From: Brevibacillus_H sp049846925
Lineage (GTDB): Bacteria > Bacillota > Bacilli > Brevibacillales > Brevibacillaceae
Direction: 5' to 3'
Length of the DNA: 64,000 nt
Assembly: GCF_049846925.1 (NCBI RefSeq)
Contig: NZ_JBNCMT010000004.1
Location: 148,465 to 212,464, forward strand
In this document: positions 48,346 to 57,296 of the stretch, piece by piece
Position numbering within the stretch: the stretch's first letter is position 1
Layout of the letters: each line of letters opens with the position of its first letter
Notes under the pieces: model-generated
Told to the model about the DNA's origin: nothing
Seen by the model: only the letters and a program-made list of their open reading frames with translations
Database searches by the model: none
Translations under genes and position numbers: made by a program

Positions 48346-49149
48346 CTAGATTGTTATCCGCACCTGATAACCGGCATGTTTTCTCACCTGGAAAACCCCG
48401 TTGTCGAAAATCAGGTATTGTGCCTTTACGCCAAGGAGCTTGCCCCCTACACTTTCCTGCTTGTCCAGTGAATGGGAAGTAATCTTTGCCAGCGTCTCAA
48501 GGATCGGGTACGTGATGTCTACCCACTCATCCTCTCGCAACTGAAAAGGCTTAAATGCTTCTGGAAAGTGTCCGTACACTTCGTCACGCAAGGCTTTCAG
48601 ATCTACCTCGTCTGCCTCGCCTTTCAGCATTTTGCGCCAATTGGTTTTATCCGGCAAGTATTGGCTGAGATGAACCTCCAGCTCACCTGCCATTCTTCTT
48701 GTTGGCAATTCAGCAATCGGGATGGCACGAATCGCCCCTTGATCGACCCAGCGTTTGAGTTGGTTATTCTTACGAGTCAGCCCCACCTTCACGTCGCTCG
48801 ATACGGCCAGGTAGACGTAATGCGGTATCATACAGTAGGCCTCACCAAAGCTGTTGTCACGACAGGTCCCATGCTCATAATGACATTCGTGCGGCTTGAC
48901 GATACACAGATCATTTTGCGGAAGCTGCGTAAAACAGGGATAACAGTACCCACTGTTAAAGGTCTTGTTTGTTTTGCGGCCGCATTCAATACAATTTTTT
49001 TGGCCCAGGTATGTAATGGTTAGATCTTGTCCCAGGAACTCATTTAACGGAACCCGGTCTTCCCCAAGTTCGAGATAATAGTCTACCGGTTGATTTCTGT
49101 GATAGGTATGGGTAAGGCCATGTAACAGGCCGGTCAATTCCAAAGCCAA
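48346..49149 (-). CDS. DUF2797 domain-containing protein
   Basis: 267 residues. A Cys-rich part (KNCIECGRKTNKTFNSGYCYPCF, then CHYEHGTCRDNSFGEAYCM) suggests zinc binding. It is followed by the DUF2797 core HYVYLAVSSDVKVGLTRKNNQLKRWVDQGA, a GIY-YIG-like pattern (YVYLA..VKVGLTR), and a C-terminal beta part. Nuclease activity is not established for the family. A TTG start follows AAAGGAGAGAG. It is divergent from the deacetylase gene. Confidence 0.83.
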   Translation of the reverse strand: MALELTGLLHGLTHTYHRNQPVDYYLELGEDRVPLNEFLGQDLTITYLGQKNCIECGRKTNKTFNSGYCYPCFTQLPQNDLCIVKPHECHYEHGTCRDNSFGEAYCMIPHYVYLAVSSDVKVGLTRKNNQLKRWVDQGAIRAIPIAELPTRRMAGELEVHLSQYLPDKTNWRKMLKGEADEVDLKALRDEVYGHFPEAFKPFQLREDEWVDITYPILETLAKITSHSLDKQESVGGKLLGVKAQYLIFDNGVFQVRKHAGYQVRITI

Positions 49150-49316
49150 TGCTCTCTCTCCTTTGTTTTGACGCTTGTCGTTTCATGTTCTCTATACGCA
49201 TTCGTCTTTTCATTCTACCACAAAACCCCACTGCTTTTTTACAGGCATGATTTGGCCAGAAGCGGTGAAGATAAGGGTATTGACTTTTTACATAGACGGG
49301 GGGCTGATGTAATTCC

Positions 49317-50069
49317 ATGAATCGATTGGCTGTTCTTTTGGCTGCTTTGGCTGCCCTGCTGTTTTTTACACCAATAGCCTCTGGAGCCAAACCTACATAT
49401 GAACCGATCCATCGCATCGATACACAGCGAAAGGTGGTTGCCCTCACGTTTGATGATGGCCCCGATCCGAAATATACGCCACTTATTCTGGAGACGTTGC
49501 ACAAAAATAGTGTGCCCGCAACATTCTTCGTCCTCGGTTCACAAGTGGATAAATACCCCAAGATTATTCAATGGATCAAAAAGGCGGGACACGAAATTGG
49601 CAATCACGGCTATCATCACTACGACCTCAACCGACTGACAGAGCAAGCGATCTATGATGAGATCAAACGGGCGGAAAAGTCGATTTGGGTGAAGACGGGC
49701 ATTTTAACACAATACTATCGGCCACCCGGTGGAGTAATGACACATGACGTCATGAATGCTGTCCAGGCGTCAGGCTATGATATCATTCATTGGTCGATCG
49801 ACCCGAGAGACTGGTCATTGGAGCGGACGGCTTCTGTTATTGCCCAAAGTGTAAAAACGACTGTCAAACAGGGGGATATTGTTTTGTTCCATGATGGGGG
49901 GTTAAACCAAAAACAGACAATCGGAGCTCTTCAGGAGTTAATCACTGATTTGAAATCCCAGGGGTACAAGTTCGTGACCGTAAGCCAACTGCTTGAACAG
50001 GGGAAGGTCGGGAAAATACCCACCCGGTACAAGCTATCGCTGGCTCCGGGCGGGGCCCCAAACTTTTAA
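49317..50069 (+). CDS. Secreted polysaccharide deacetylase (NodB domain)
   Basis: 250 residues. A signal peptide (RLAVLLAALAALLFFTPIASGA) precedes the NodB domain. The catalytic motifs are in order: VALTFDDGPDPKYTPLIL (metal Asp pair), HEIGNHGYHHYDL (the two metal His), YYRPPGGVMTHDV, HWSIDPRDW and IVLFHDGG. It would remove acetyl groups from peptidoglycan or a related glycan outside the membrane. GGGGG lies 12 bases before the ATG. Oddly, its last ~15 codons (PTRYKLSLAPGGAPNF) are read from a copy of the 49-bp hairpin repeat, so the natural C-terminus was probably replaced or extended. Confidence 0.9.
   Translation: MNRLAVLLAALAALLFFTPIASGAKPTYEPIHRIDTQRKVVALTFDDGPDPKYTPLILETLHKNSVPATFFVLGSQVDKYPKIIQWIKKAGHEIGNHGYHHYDLNRLTEQAIYDEIKRAEKSIWVKTGILTQYYRPPGGVMTHDVMNAVQASGYDIIHWSIDPRDWSLERTASVIAQSVKTTVKQGDIVLFHDGGLNQKQTIGALQELITDLKSQGYKFVTVSQLLEQGKVGKIPTRYKLSLAPGGAPNF
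50017..50059 (+). repeat. Single copy of the hairpin repeat, inside the deacetylase 3' end
   Basis: CCC-A-CCCGG, then AGC-TATC-GCT, then CCGGG-C-GGGG-CCCC: the same layout as at 37.6 and 56.4 kb, with a stem sequence of its own that still pairs. It encodes the deacetylase C-terminus. Confidence 0.8.
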
Positions 50070-50088
50070 ACTATTATTAACCAAAAAA

Positions 50089-50119
50089 GGACTCAGCCAA
50101 CCGAAGGCCGAGTCCTTGT
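50089..50119 (-). terminator. Terminator of GlnQ-type gene
   Basis: Minus-strand AAGGACTCGGCC and GGCTGAGTCCTT pair (one mismatch-like G-U) around TTCGGTT and are followed by TTTTTTGG. Confidence 0.88.
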
Positions 50120-50122
50120 CTA

Positions 50123-50854
50123 TTAGTGTGTCAAAATTTTTCCCAGGAAGGAACGGAGGCGATCATTTTTTGGATGCTTGAAGATTTCTTCCGGTTTGCC
50201 TTCTTCTACGATATAGCCTCCATCCATAAAAATGACTCGGTCACCTACATCGCGGGCAAATCCCATTTCGTGTGTAACAACGACCATCGTCATGCCTTCC
50301 TTTGCCAAATTCTTCATAACCGCCAGTACTTCTCCTACAAGCTCTGGATCAAGCGCAGAGGTCGGCTCGTCAAACAACATAATTTTCGGGTTCATGGCAA
50401 GTGCGCGGGCAATCGCCACACGCTGCATCTGCCCTCCCGAAAGACGATCAGGATATATATCGGCTTTATCACGAAGGCCAACTTTCTCAAGCAGTTCCAA
50501 ACCACGTCTTCGGGCTTCGTCGGCATTCATCTTTTTCACCTTGACCGGAGCCAGCATGACATTTTCCAGCACTGTTTTATGCGGGAACAGATTAAAGCGC
50601 TGGAACACCATTCCCACTTCTTCACGCACTTTATTGATGTCCGTCTTCGGATCAGTAATGTCAAATCCGTCAATAATCACCGTACCGCTTGTTACTTCTT
50701 CCAATTGATTCAGACATCGAAGGAAGGTACTTTTACCAGAACCGGATGGACCGATAACACAAACTACCTCTCGTTCAGCGATTTGCGTTGTGATGCCTTT
50801 CAACACTTCCAGTTTCCCGTAGTATTTATGCAGGTCATTTACTTGAATGATCAC
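50123..50854 (-). CDS. Polar amino-acid ABC transporter ATP-binding protein (GlnQ type), orphan
   Basis: 243 residues. Walker A GPSGSGKSTFLRCLN, the Q-loop VGMVFQRFNLFPH, signature DRLSGGQMQRVAIARAL, Walker B IMLFDEPTSALDPE and switch VVVTHEMGFARDV are complete and close to GlnQ/ArtM/TcyC ATPases. No permease or binding-protein gene is adjacent, which is unusual; it must pair with subunits encoded elsewhere. The GTG start follows AGGGGG. A terminator follows the stop. Confidence 0.92.
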   Translation of the reverse strand: MIIQVNDLHKYYGKLEVLKGITTQIAEREVVCVIGPSGSGKSTFLRCLNQLEEVTSGTVIIDGFDITDPKTDINKVREEVGMVFQRFNLFPHKTVLENVMLAPVKVKKMNADEARRRGLELLEKVGLRDKADIYPDRLSGGQMQRVAIARALAMNPKIMLFDEPTSALDPELVGEVLAVMKNLAKEGMTMVVVTHEMGFARDVGDRVIFMDGGYIVEEGKPEEIFKHPKNDRLRSFLGKILTH

Positions 50855-50968
50855 TCGTTCGTACCCCCTGAATTGTCTATTTCTCTCCTAATATTCTATA
50901 TCATGTAATGGACAGAGCAAAAGCATGAATTTTTTGATTTTTTAATAAAAATTATTTAACGATAAAAG

Positions 50969-51004
50969 AAAAGAAAAAAGGGAGCACGAATGCCCCCTCT
51001 TAAC
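50969..51004 (-). terminator. Terminator of MFS transporter gene
   Basis: Minus-strand AGAGGGGGC and GCTCCCTTTTTT form a GC stem with a T run. It lies ~170 bases past the MFS stop. Between them there is only a weak possible membrane-helix fragment and nothing I can call. Confidence 0.65.
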
Positions 51005-51174
51005 CAAGGAATTTCATCGTAAAAAAGCTTGCTACAAAAAACAAAATCCAGACTACGCCTCTTGTTACTGAGGATGGTGTCAGCAATAGAATCACCTGCC
51101 TTGTGTAAGGCTTCTACTGCTACTATTCCTCTGTAACCAAAAGTCATGCATCCTCATGCTGCATTTTTTCATGG

Positions 51175-52356
51175 TTACGACGCGATGGCACCAGAAGTGG
51201 ATGTGGCATTTTTGGGTTTTGCTCGGAAAAACAGACCCAAACCCATAAAGGAAAGCAGCAACCCGCCCATCACATAAAAAATCCAGCTTGGTGTCGCAAA
51301 GTCCATTAAGTAGCCATTGATATTGGGGCCGACAATACTTGCGATACTAAAGTTCATGCCGGCTATTATCCCTGCGGTCGGAATCATTCCATCTGGCAAA
51401 ATATCCGCTGCGAAAGCCAGCCCGAGGGAATAAAACGAACCAACGGCTGCACCCGCAATTGCGAACAGAGCCATGATCATCCACACAGAGGCACCAACGA
51501 AAGGAATGCACAGAAAAGCGGCACCCCCTACGATGGCACAACCCATCATAACTTTCTGACGTCCGATCCTGTCACTCAAGGTTCCCAATGGAAGCTGCAA
51601 AATCAGGCTGCCGACCACAAATGATGGCAAAACAATAGCGACCAGTTCCGCTGACATTCCTGTACGCAAGGCATATACCGGAAAGCTTCCATTTAGAGAT
51701 GACTCCATATATCCGTAGAGAAACGATGGAATCAAGGCTAGCCAAGCTAATTGAAAGACGATCATATATCGGTTCTGTCCTTTGCTTACCGCTTCAACTG
51801 GTGCTGGGAACTCATTTTTTAACCGCTGCAATAGACCAAACGCAATCAAGGAAAATAAACTGACGGCTACAAAAGGAGCCCATAATCCAATATCCAAGAG
51901 TTTGATCCCCAGTGGACCGACCCCGAATCCGACACCATACGCCAGACCATACATAGATAAATCTCTTCCACGCCTCTCGACAGGTGTAATTTTGGTAACC
52001 CACATCTGGCTTGAGTAGTGGAGCATCGTATCACCCGCTCCCATAAGCAGCCGCAGTATGAACCAGATGGTTAATCCTTGCATGAATGGAAGCAGCAACG
52101 TAGTTGTGGTCACCAGAATTAATCCGATCAGTATCGTTGTTTTATAGCCCAAACGCCGCAAAGGAATCTCCATAAACGGATTGATCAGGATCATCCCGAT
52201 ATAGAGTGCTGCAGCATTAAATCCGTTGGCTAGTGATGATACCCCTTGTTGCTCCAACAATATAGCGAGCAATGGAAGTGTCAGCCCCTGATTCATCCCC
52301 GCAATACAGACGATTGCAATCAGGGTCCAGATCGTATAACGTGAAGATTTCATCAC
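51175..52356 (-). CDS. MFS transporter (drug/sugar efflux type)
   Basis: 393 residues with twelve hydrophobic helices. Family signposts include GMNQGLTLPLLAILLEQQGVS in helix 1, RGRDLSMYGLAYGVGFGVGP between helices 4 and 5 (the antiporter-motif region), and LPLGTLSDRIGRQKVMMGC in the central loop (motif A, GxLSDRxGRxxVM). The substrate is not predictable. It is monocistronic, and the upstream 220 bases hold short repeats. Confidence 0.9.
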   Translation of the reverse strand: MMKSSRYTIWTLIAIVCIAGMNQGLTLPLLAILLEQQGVSSLANGFNAAALYIGMILINPFMEIPLRRLGYKTTILIGLILVTTTTLLLPFMQGLTIWFILRLLMGAGDTMLHYSSQMWVTKITPVERRGRDLSMYGLAYGVGFGVGPLGIKLLDIGLWAPFVAVSLFSLIAFGLLQRLKNEFPAPVEAVSKGQNRYMIVFQLAWLALIPSFLYGYMESSLNGSFPVYALRTGMSAELVAIVLPSFVVGSLILQLPLGTLSDRIGRQKVMMGCAIVGGAAFLCIPFVGASVWMIMALFAIAGAAVGSFYSLGLAFAADILPDGMIPTAGIIAGMNFSIASIVGPNINGYLMDFATPSWIFYVMGGLLLSFMGLGLFFRAKPKNATSTSGAIAS

Positions 52357-52469
52357 TCTCTCTCCTCTTTACTTTACATTCTCTTTACTTATTGTGAAAA
52401 ACGTCTCGACATTTTTACCGAAGTAAATGCCAGATGTTACGCTGATGCACCTTGTCATAAAAGTGGATG

Positions 52470-52548
52470 TGACCGCTTGCGGTCAACACGTTTCAGTCCC
52501 CCGATGAGAGGGGATGAGAGGGGATGAGAGGGGAAAACGGTCATGACC
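52470..52548. repeat. Palindromes and GATGAGAGGG tandem repeat
   Basis: TGACCGCTTGCGGTCA (52470-52485) is a perfect hairpin. GATGAGAGGG then occurs three times in a row (52503-52532), and GGTCATGACC (52539-52548) is a second palindrome. CCCCGATGAGAGGG is shared with the element at 47.9 kb. Confidence 0.6.
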
Positions 52549-52577
52549 TTTTTGTAATCATAACAGCCCGACAAGTC

Positions 52578-54662
52578 CTAAACATCAACTTTTTCAGAAG
52601 TTTGGCCTTGTTGGAGCTGGTACATTTTGTAATATAGCCCATCCATGCTCATTAACTCTTCATGTGTACCCCGTTCGATAATTTCCCCACGAGACAATAC
52701 CAGAATCAAATCGGCATGTTGAATAGTAGATAACCGGTGAGCAATCATAAATGTCGTACGACCGCTGGACAGGACGTATAATGCTTCCTGAATGGCTGAT
52801 TCAGTTTCACTATCGATATTTGCTGTCGCTTCATCGAGGATCAGGATCGCAGGGTCTTGTGCCAAGGCACGAGCAAACGAAATCAACTGCCGCTGCCCGG
52901 ACGAAAGAGTTGCCCCACGCTCAACGACGGGTTCCTGATAGCCATTTGGCAACTGTTGAATGAAGTCATCTGCCCGAACTGCCTTGGCCGCATCCTGCAC
53001 CTGAGCGTCCGTAATATGCGAGTTGTACAAGCGGATGTTAAATGCAATATCTCCAGTAAACAGAAACGGATCTTGCAGTACCAATCCTAAGTGTTTGCGA
53101 AGAACTTCCGGTTTCATTTCATGAATGTCTACGCCATCAATTGTGATTTTGCCTTGGTTGCAATCATAAAACCCTTGCAAAAGGTTCATAATCGAGCTTT
53201 TTCCGGAGCCTGTGTGACCAACCAATGCGACTGTCTGACCAGGCTCTGCGACAAACGAGACATCCTTCAAGACATAATCTTCGTTTTTGTAGGCAAAAGA
53301 AACGTGATCGAACACCACTCTTCCCGCAGGGCGAGGAAATTCATCCCTTGGTTTTGCGGGCATTGCTGGTGTATCTAATACTTCGAATACACGCCCTGAT
53401 GAGGTAATCGCCTGTTGAAGCTGCGACAGCCGTTGCATGATCATATTGATCGGTTCAAAGAAACGCCCCATGTAGTCGATAAAGGCATACAAAATCCCAA
53501 ATGAAATCGCATTGCCAAACGACTCTGAACCGAAGTACCAGATAATAATCGTGAGCGTAATTTTGTAAAGGAAATCCACCGCTGGACGCAACAACAGTGC
53601 TTCCAGGTTGTTTTCCCTCATGCGTCCATGGAAGTAATCCGCATTAATCTTGCTGAATTCATTAGCAACTCCCGGTTCTCGGCGAAACACCTGCACGACG
53701 ATCATATTCTGAATCATTTCATTTAGCATGGCATTCATGTCGCTGAGTCGTGCCCGGATCACGGCATACGCACGTGAGCTGTAGTGACGGTATACATAAA
53801 TGAGCACAGCCAGAAAAGGCAGGACCATACAACAAAACCATGCCAGGCTCGGCTCCATAATAAACAATGCGACCAGGATACCAATCAGGAATACGCCGTT
53901 CTGTGCAAAGGTAGCAAGCACACTGACGTACATTTCTCGAATCGCTTCCGTATCATTTGTTACCCGGGACACCAACGATCCGACAGGCGTCTTGTCAAAA
54001 AACGAGACAGAGAGCTTTTGCAGATGCGAAAATACATCGATCCTCATTTTTTGGATAATGCGCTGGGCCGTTGTCTGTAAGGAAATCAGTTGAAAGTAAT
54101 TGATCCCCGCAGAGAACAGGATCAGTACAGCATATCCACCCAAAAGCCAGAGCAACGGCTGAAAGTCATTCTGATAAAGTGCTAGCACCTCACTGGGAGT
54201 TAAGACAAATCCTTCACGCACAATCTGCTCTGTATCTGTCTGAACCATGATGCTGACCCTTTGTCTACCTGATTGATCGACTCCATCCAATGTGATGTGA
54301 CGCTGTCCTTCTTGAGGAAGTTCTCCTGTGATCAGGTAATAATTGGTCCCTTCTGCAATAACCTGGCGAAACGTGTTACTTGCCGGCGTCGTCGAGCTCA
54401 GCCAATCCTCACGAACCAGATATTCAGTCCCGATTTGAACAGAGGGAATCGTTTTCCCATCCTTCTCAACATTGGCCTGATCCAGTGCAAACCATCTCTT
54501 CTGGATACTCAGGATGTGATCATCGATGGCAATTTTGGCAATGAATGGCCCCGCTAACTCCGCACTTGTTCCAATAATGAGGAGAAAAAGAGCAATCCAG
54601 ATACTTTTCTGAAAAGGTTTCGCATATCCAACCAAGCGCGATAAAACAGACGATCCATTCAT
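52578..54662 (-). CDS. ABC exporter half-transporter, catalytic partner (BmrD/YheH-like)
   Basis: 694 residues. Six membrane helices include a large extracytoplasmic insert between the first two (about residues 50-165), a mark of BmrD-type subunits. The C-terminal nucleotide-binding domain has Walker A VGHTGSGKSSIMNLL, signature ATLSSGQRQLISFARAL, and Walker B ILILDEATANIDSET with the catalytic Glu. Together with the upstream subunit it would form a heterodimeric multidrug exporter. It starts four bases after the partner's stop. Confidence 0.9.
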   Translation of the reverse strand: MNGSSVLSRLVGYAKPFQKSIWIALFLLIIGTSAELAGPFIAKIAIDDHILSIQKRWFALDQANVEKDGKTIPSVQIGTEYLVREDWLSSTTPASNTFRQVIAEGTNYYLITGELPQEGQRHITLDGVDQSGRQRVSIMVQTDTEQIVREGFVLTPSEVLALYQNDFQPLLWLLGGYAVLILFSAGINYFQLISLQTTAQRIIQKMRIDVFSHLQKLSVSFFDKTPVGSLVSRVTNDTEAIREMYVSVLATFAQNGVFLIGILVALFIMEPSLAWFCCMVLPFLAVLIYVYRHYSSRAYAVIRARLSDMNAMLNEMIQNMIVVQVFRREPGVANEFSKINADYFHGRMRENNLEALLLRPAVDFLYKITLTIIIWYFGSESFGNAISFGILYAFIDYMGRFFEPINMIMQRLSQLQQAITSSGRVFEVLDTPAMPAKPRDEFPRPAGRVVFDHVSFAYKNEDYVLKDVSFVAEPGQTVALVGHTGSGKSSIMNLLQGFYDCNQGKITIDGVDIHEMKPEVLRKHLGLVLQDPFLFTGDIAFNIRLYNSHITDAQVQDAAKAVRADDFIQQLPNGYQEPVVERGATLSSGQRQLISFARALAQDPAILILDEATANIDSETESAIQEALYVLSSGRTTFMIAHRLSTIQHADLILVLSRGEIIERGTHEELMSMDGLYYKMYQLQQGQTSEKVDV

Positions 54663-54665
54663 ACT

Positions 54666-56417
54666 CTAGTCTCTTCCTCCCGCTACCATGGCTTCCAACT
54701 GTTGACGACGGTATTGCTCGCTATACCAGCCGCCCAGAGCCATTAATTCATCATGAGTACCCCGTTCAACGATTTGACCATCCTCCAGAACCAGAATCTG
54801 ATTCGCATGCTGGACAGCAGAAAGGCGATGTGCCGTTATAATGGTCGTCTTGTCTTTACGCTCTTCCCGCAAATGTTGCAGGATTTTCTCTTCGGTTCTG
54901 GCATCTACAGCAGATAAGGAATCGTCCAGGATTAATATTTTTGCGTCCAGCAGCAAGGCTCTGGCGATTGAAATTCTTTGTTTCTGCCCACCGGAGAGCA
55001 TGACACCCTTCTCCCCTACCAGCGTGTCAATTCCACCTGGCAATTGCTGCAAGTCTCGCTGCATCTCTGCAAGACGAAGTGCCTCCCAAATCTCTTGTTC
55101 GGTTGCTTCCGGCTTTCCAAAAGCCACGTTTTCCTTGATCGTCCGAGAAAACAGAATATGTTCTTGCGGTACATACGCAATTTTTTCACGCAAAGTGGTC
55201 AGCTTGATATTCTCAATTCCAAGCCCCGCTAAAAACAAATGATTTTCCGGGATCGGATACTGATGCAGCAATACCCGGCACAAGGTTGACTTGCCACTCC
55301 CTGTGCGCCCGACAATGCCCAAGGTTTCTCCTTCACCCAGTTCGAATGATAGGTCGACCAAAGCCGGGCGATCAGTATTCGGATAATAGAAGGTAAGATT
55401 TCTTACAGTGATATCATGACCTGCCAAATTGGTTTCAGCCTGCTCGGTGTCAACCACATCCGGTACCTCGTCAAGCAACTCTTGCAGGCGCTTTAAGGAG
55501 GCACTGCCTCGTTGCAAGATGTTCATAAGCCAACCAAAGGCAAACATCGGCCAGATCAAAAGACCCAAATAAAGATTGAAAGCAACGAGATCACCCAATG
55601 AAATCTGGCTGTAGAAGACGAGAATCGATCCGAATCCCAAGCCGATCAAGAAACTGAATCCGATAATGATTGCAATGGTAGGCTCGAACAACGCATCGAT
55701 TTTGGCTACATTCACATTGCGGTGAAGGGTCTCCTCACTCACCTTGCGAAAAGCTTCTATGTCTTTTTTCTCCTGTACAAACGCACGCAGAACACGGACA
55801 CCGCTAATCGATTCCTGCACGTGGTCATTCATATGACCGAATGCTTCCTGTGCCAGAAAATAGCGCTCATGCAAAAGCTTGCCGTAGTATGCTGTTGCCC
55901 AGGCGAGAAACGGCATAGGAACCAGGGCAGCAATCGTCAGCTTCCAATCAATCGCAACGAGCATCGTGCCAAAAGCAAGAATAGTCATAAACAAAGAATC
56001 CACAAGTGTAAGTACACCCAAACCAGCCGTCATTTCTATAGAAGGAATGTCATTGGTAGCGACAGCCATCAAATCACCTGTCCTCCTCCGATGGAAAAAG
56101 GAAGGTGTCATTCGGGTCAACTGCCCAAATAATCGTTCGCGAAGTGTTCTTTCCAACAGCAACGAGCCACCGAACAGCAGGTACCGCCATACAAAGCGAA
56201 GACCGTACAGTACGACGCCCAGCACAAGCAAAATTCCGATTGTCCAGCTTAAGCCGGACGGCGTCAATGTATCCAATCGCATTTGGTCAACCGTGTCGCC
56301 GACCAAACGGGGTGGTATTAACAGCATAATATCAATGACGAGCAGGATCGTAATTCCAACCACGTACCGTTTCCAATACATGCGGAAAAACCATCCCAAC
56401 TGCTTAAACGTATCCAC
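54666..56417 (-). CDS. ABC exporter half-transporter with degenerate catalytic site (BmrC/YheI-like)
   Basis: 583 residues: six membrane helices then a nucleotide-binding domain with Walker A VGRTGSGKSTLCRVLL and signature VMLSGGQKQRISIARAL. Walker B reads ILILDDSLSAVDAR, so the catalytic Glu after Walker B is replaced by Asp, exactly the degenerate site seen in BmrC and other heterodimeric exporters. GTG start after AAAGGGGCG. In B. subtilis bmrCD is controlled by a leader-peptide attenuator; here the leader instead contains two copies of the 49-bp hairpin repeat. Confidence 0.9.
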   Translation of the reverse strand: MDTFKQLGWFFRMYWKRYVVGITILLVIDIMLLIPPRLVGDTVDQMRLDTLTPSGLSWTIGILLVLGVVLYGLRFVWRYLLFGGSLLLERTLRERLFGQLTRMTPSFFHRRRTGDLMAVATNDIPSIEMTAGLGVLTLVDSLFMTILAFGTMLVAIDWKLTIAALVPMPFLAWATAYYGKLLHERYFLAQEAFGHMNDHVQESISGVRVLRAFVQEKKDIEAFRKVSEETLHRNVNVAKIDALFEPTIAIIIGFSFLIGLGFGSILVFYSQISLGDLVAFNLYLGLLIWPMFAFGWLMNILQRGSASLKRLQELLDEVPDVVDTEQAETNLAGHDITVRNLTFYYPNTDRPALVDLSFELGEGETLGIVGRTGSGKSTLCRVLLHQYPIPENHLFLAGLGIENIKLTTLREKIAYVPQEHILFSRTIKENVAFGKPEATEQEIWEALRLAEMQRDLQQLPGGIDTLVGEKGVMLSGGQKQRISIARALLLDAKILILDDSLSAVDARTEEKILQHLREERKDKTTIITAHRLSAVQHANQILVLEDGQIVERGTHDELMALGGWYSEQYRRQQLEAMVAGGRD

Positions 56418-56437
56418 TTTTATCGCCCCTTTATATA

Positions 56438-56530
56438 CCCACCCGACTTAAGCTGATGCTGATGTCGGGCGGGGCCCCGATTTATACCCACTCTACTGAA
56501 GCTAAATGCTGATGTCGAGCGGTCCACCCG
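56438..56530 (+). repeat. Two tandem copies of the hairpin repeat upstream of the ABC exporter
   Basis: Copies at 56438-56478 (CCCGAC/GTCGGG stem, AGC-TGAT-GCT tip) and 56487-56530 (more degenerate; AGC-TAAAT-GCT tip) are again exactly 49 bases apart. A further partial match, AAGCTAAAGCGAATGCCG, may lie near 56583-56600. Confidence 0.82.
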
Positions 56531-56616
56531 AATGTAGTTTTTACTGGTATGTAGAAAAATGAAGCACCCGCTAAGCCTGTAAGCTAAAGCGAATGCCGTC
56601 ATTTCTTCATCGTAGA

Positions 56617-57213
56617 TTACCTGAATTTTCTTGTCAATCCATTAGTTGGCGTCTTTTGATGCGAATGCAGTTTGCACCAATCCCCTGCCACCATACCATA
56701 TATGGCGTGATCAACATACCGTTCATTCACAAACTCATTCTCCCGCAGGACGCCTTCCAATTGAAACCCCAGCCGCTCAGGGATGGCCCTGCTTCTGGCA
56801 TTATCCGTGGCAGCGGCTATCTGTACCCGGTTCAGGTTCCATTTCCCAAACACCAAACGGTTGATGTACTGATAGACCGCATGGGTCATCAAGCCCCTTC
56901 CCTGATACTGAGACCCTAGCCAGTAACCAATGGTCGTATTGCGATTGGCCCAGTTGATTCCATGGACACCCAGTGTGCCTGCAAAAGAACCCTCATACCA
57001 AATCCCGTAATGAATCCCTTGGTTCATTTCCCTGAGCCGGATGGTTCCATCGATAAAACCTCTGGTACTTGCTGGCTCTCTTGTCGAATCAACCCAGGGA
57101 AGCCACTCCCGCAAGTGCATCCGATTCTGATCAATCAATGTAAACATCTGTTTTGCATTTTCTTCGACAAGTACTTTCAGCTCTGCCCCATCGAACAGCG
57201 GAATGTGATTCAT
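56617..57213 (-). CDS. GNAT N-acetyltransferase (RimJ/RimL type)
   Basis: 198 residues. ENAKQMFTLIDQNRMHLREWLPWVD is the usual opening of ribosomal-protein serine/alanine acetyltransferases of the RimL type; TTIGYWLGSQYQGRGLMTHAV carries the acetyl-CoA loop (Q/RGxG), and NARSRAIPERLGFQLEGVLRENE the motif-B region. The acceptor is unknown. The ATG at 57213 follows AGGTG by six bases. The gene is transcribed alone. Confidence 0.88.
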   Translation of the reverse strand: MNHIPLFDGAELKVLVEENAKQMFTLIDQNRMHLREWLPWVDSTREPASTRGFIDGTIRLREMNQGIHYGIWYEGSFAGTLGVHGINWANRNTTIGYWLGSQYQGRGLMTHAVYQYINRLVFGKWNLNRVQIAAATDNARSRAIPERLGFQLEGVLRENEFVNERYVDHAIYGMVAGDWCKLHSHQKTPTNGLTRKFR

Positions 57214-57296
57214 CACGCACACCTGCCAATTCCCAAAATAAAAACCCGTTCCTTCATACTAAAACAGTACGAAAAGAAACGGGGAAAAATTTCTGA

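Noticed and set aside
50956..51147. 63-residue minus-strand frame downstream of the MFS gene, and a membrane-helix-like 33-residue frame within it
   Set aside because: No ribosome site or family resemblance; the helix-like piece has a stop six codons upstream. It could be a gene remnant but cannot be supported.
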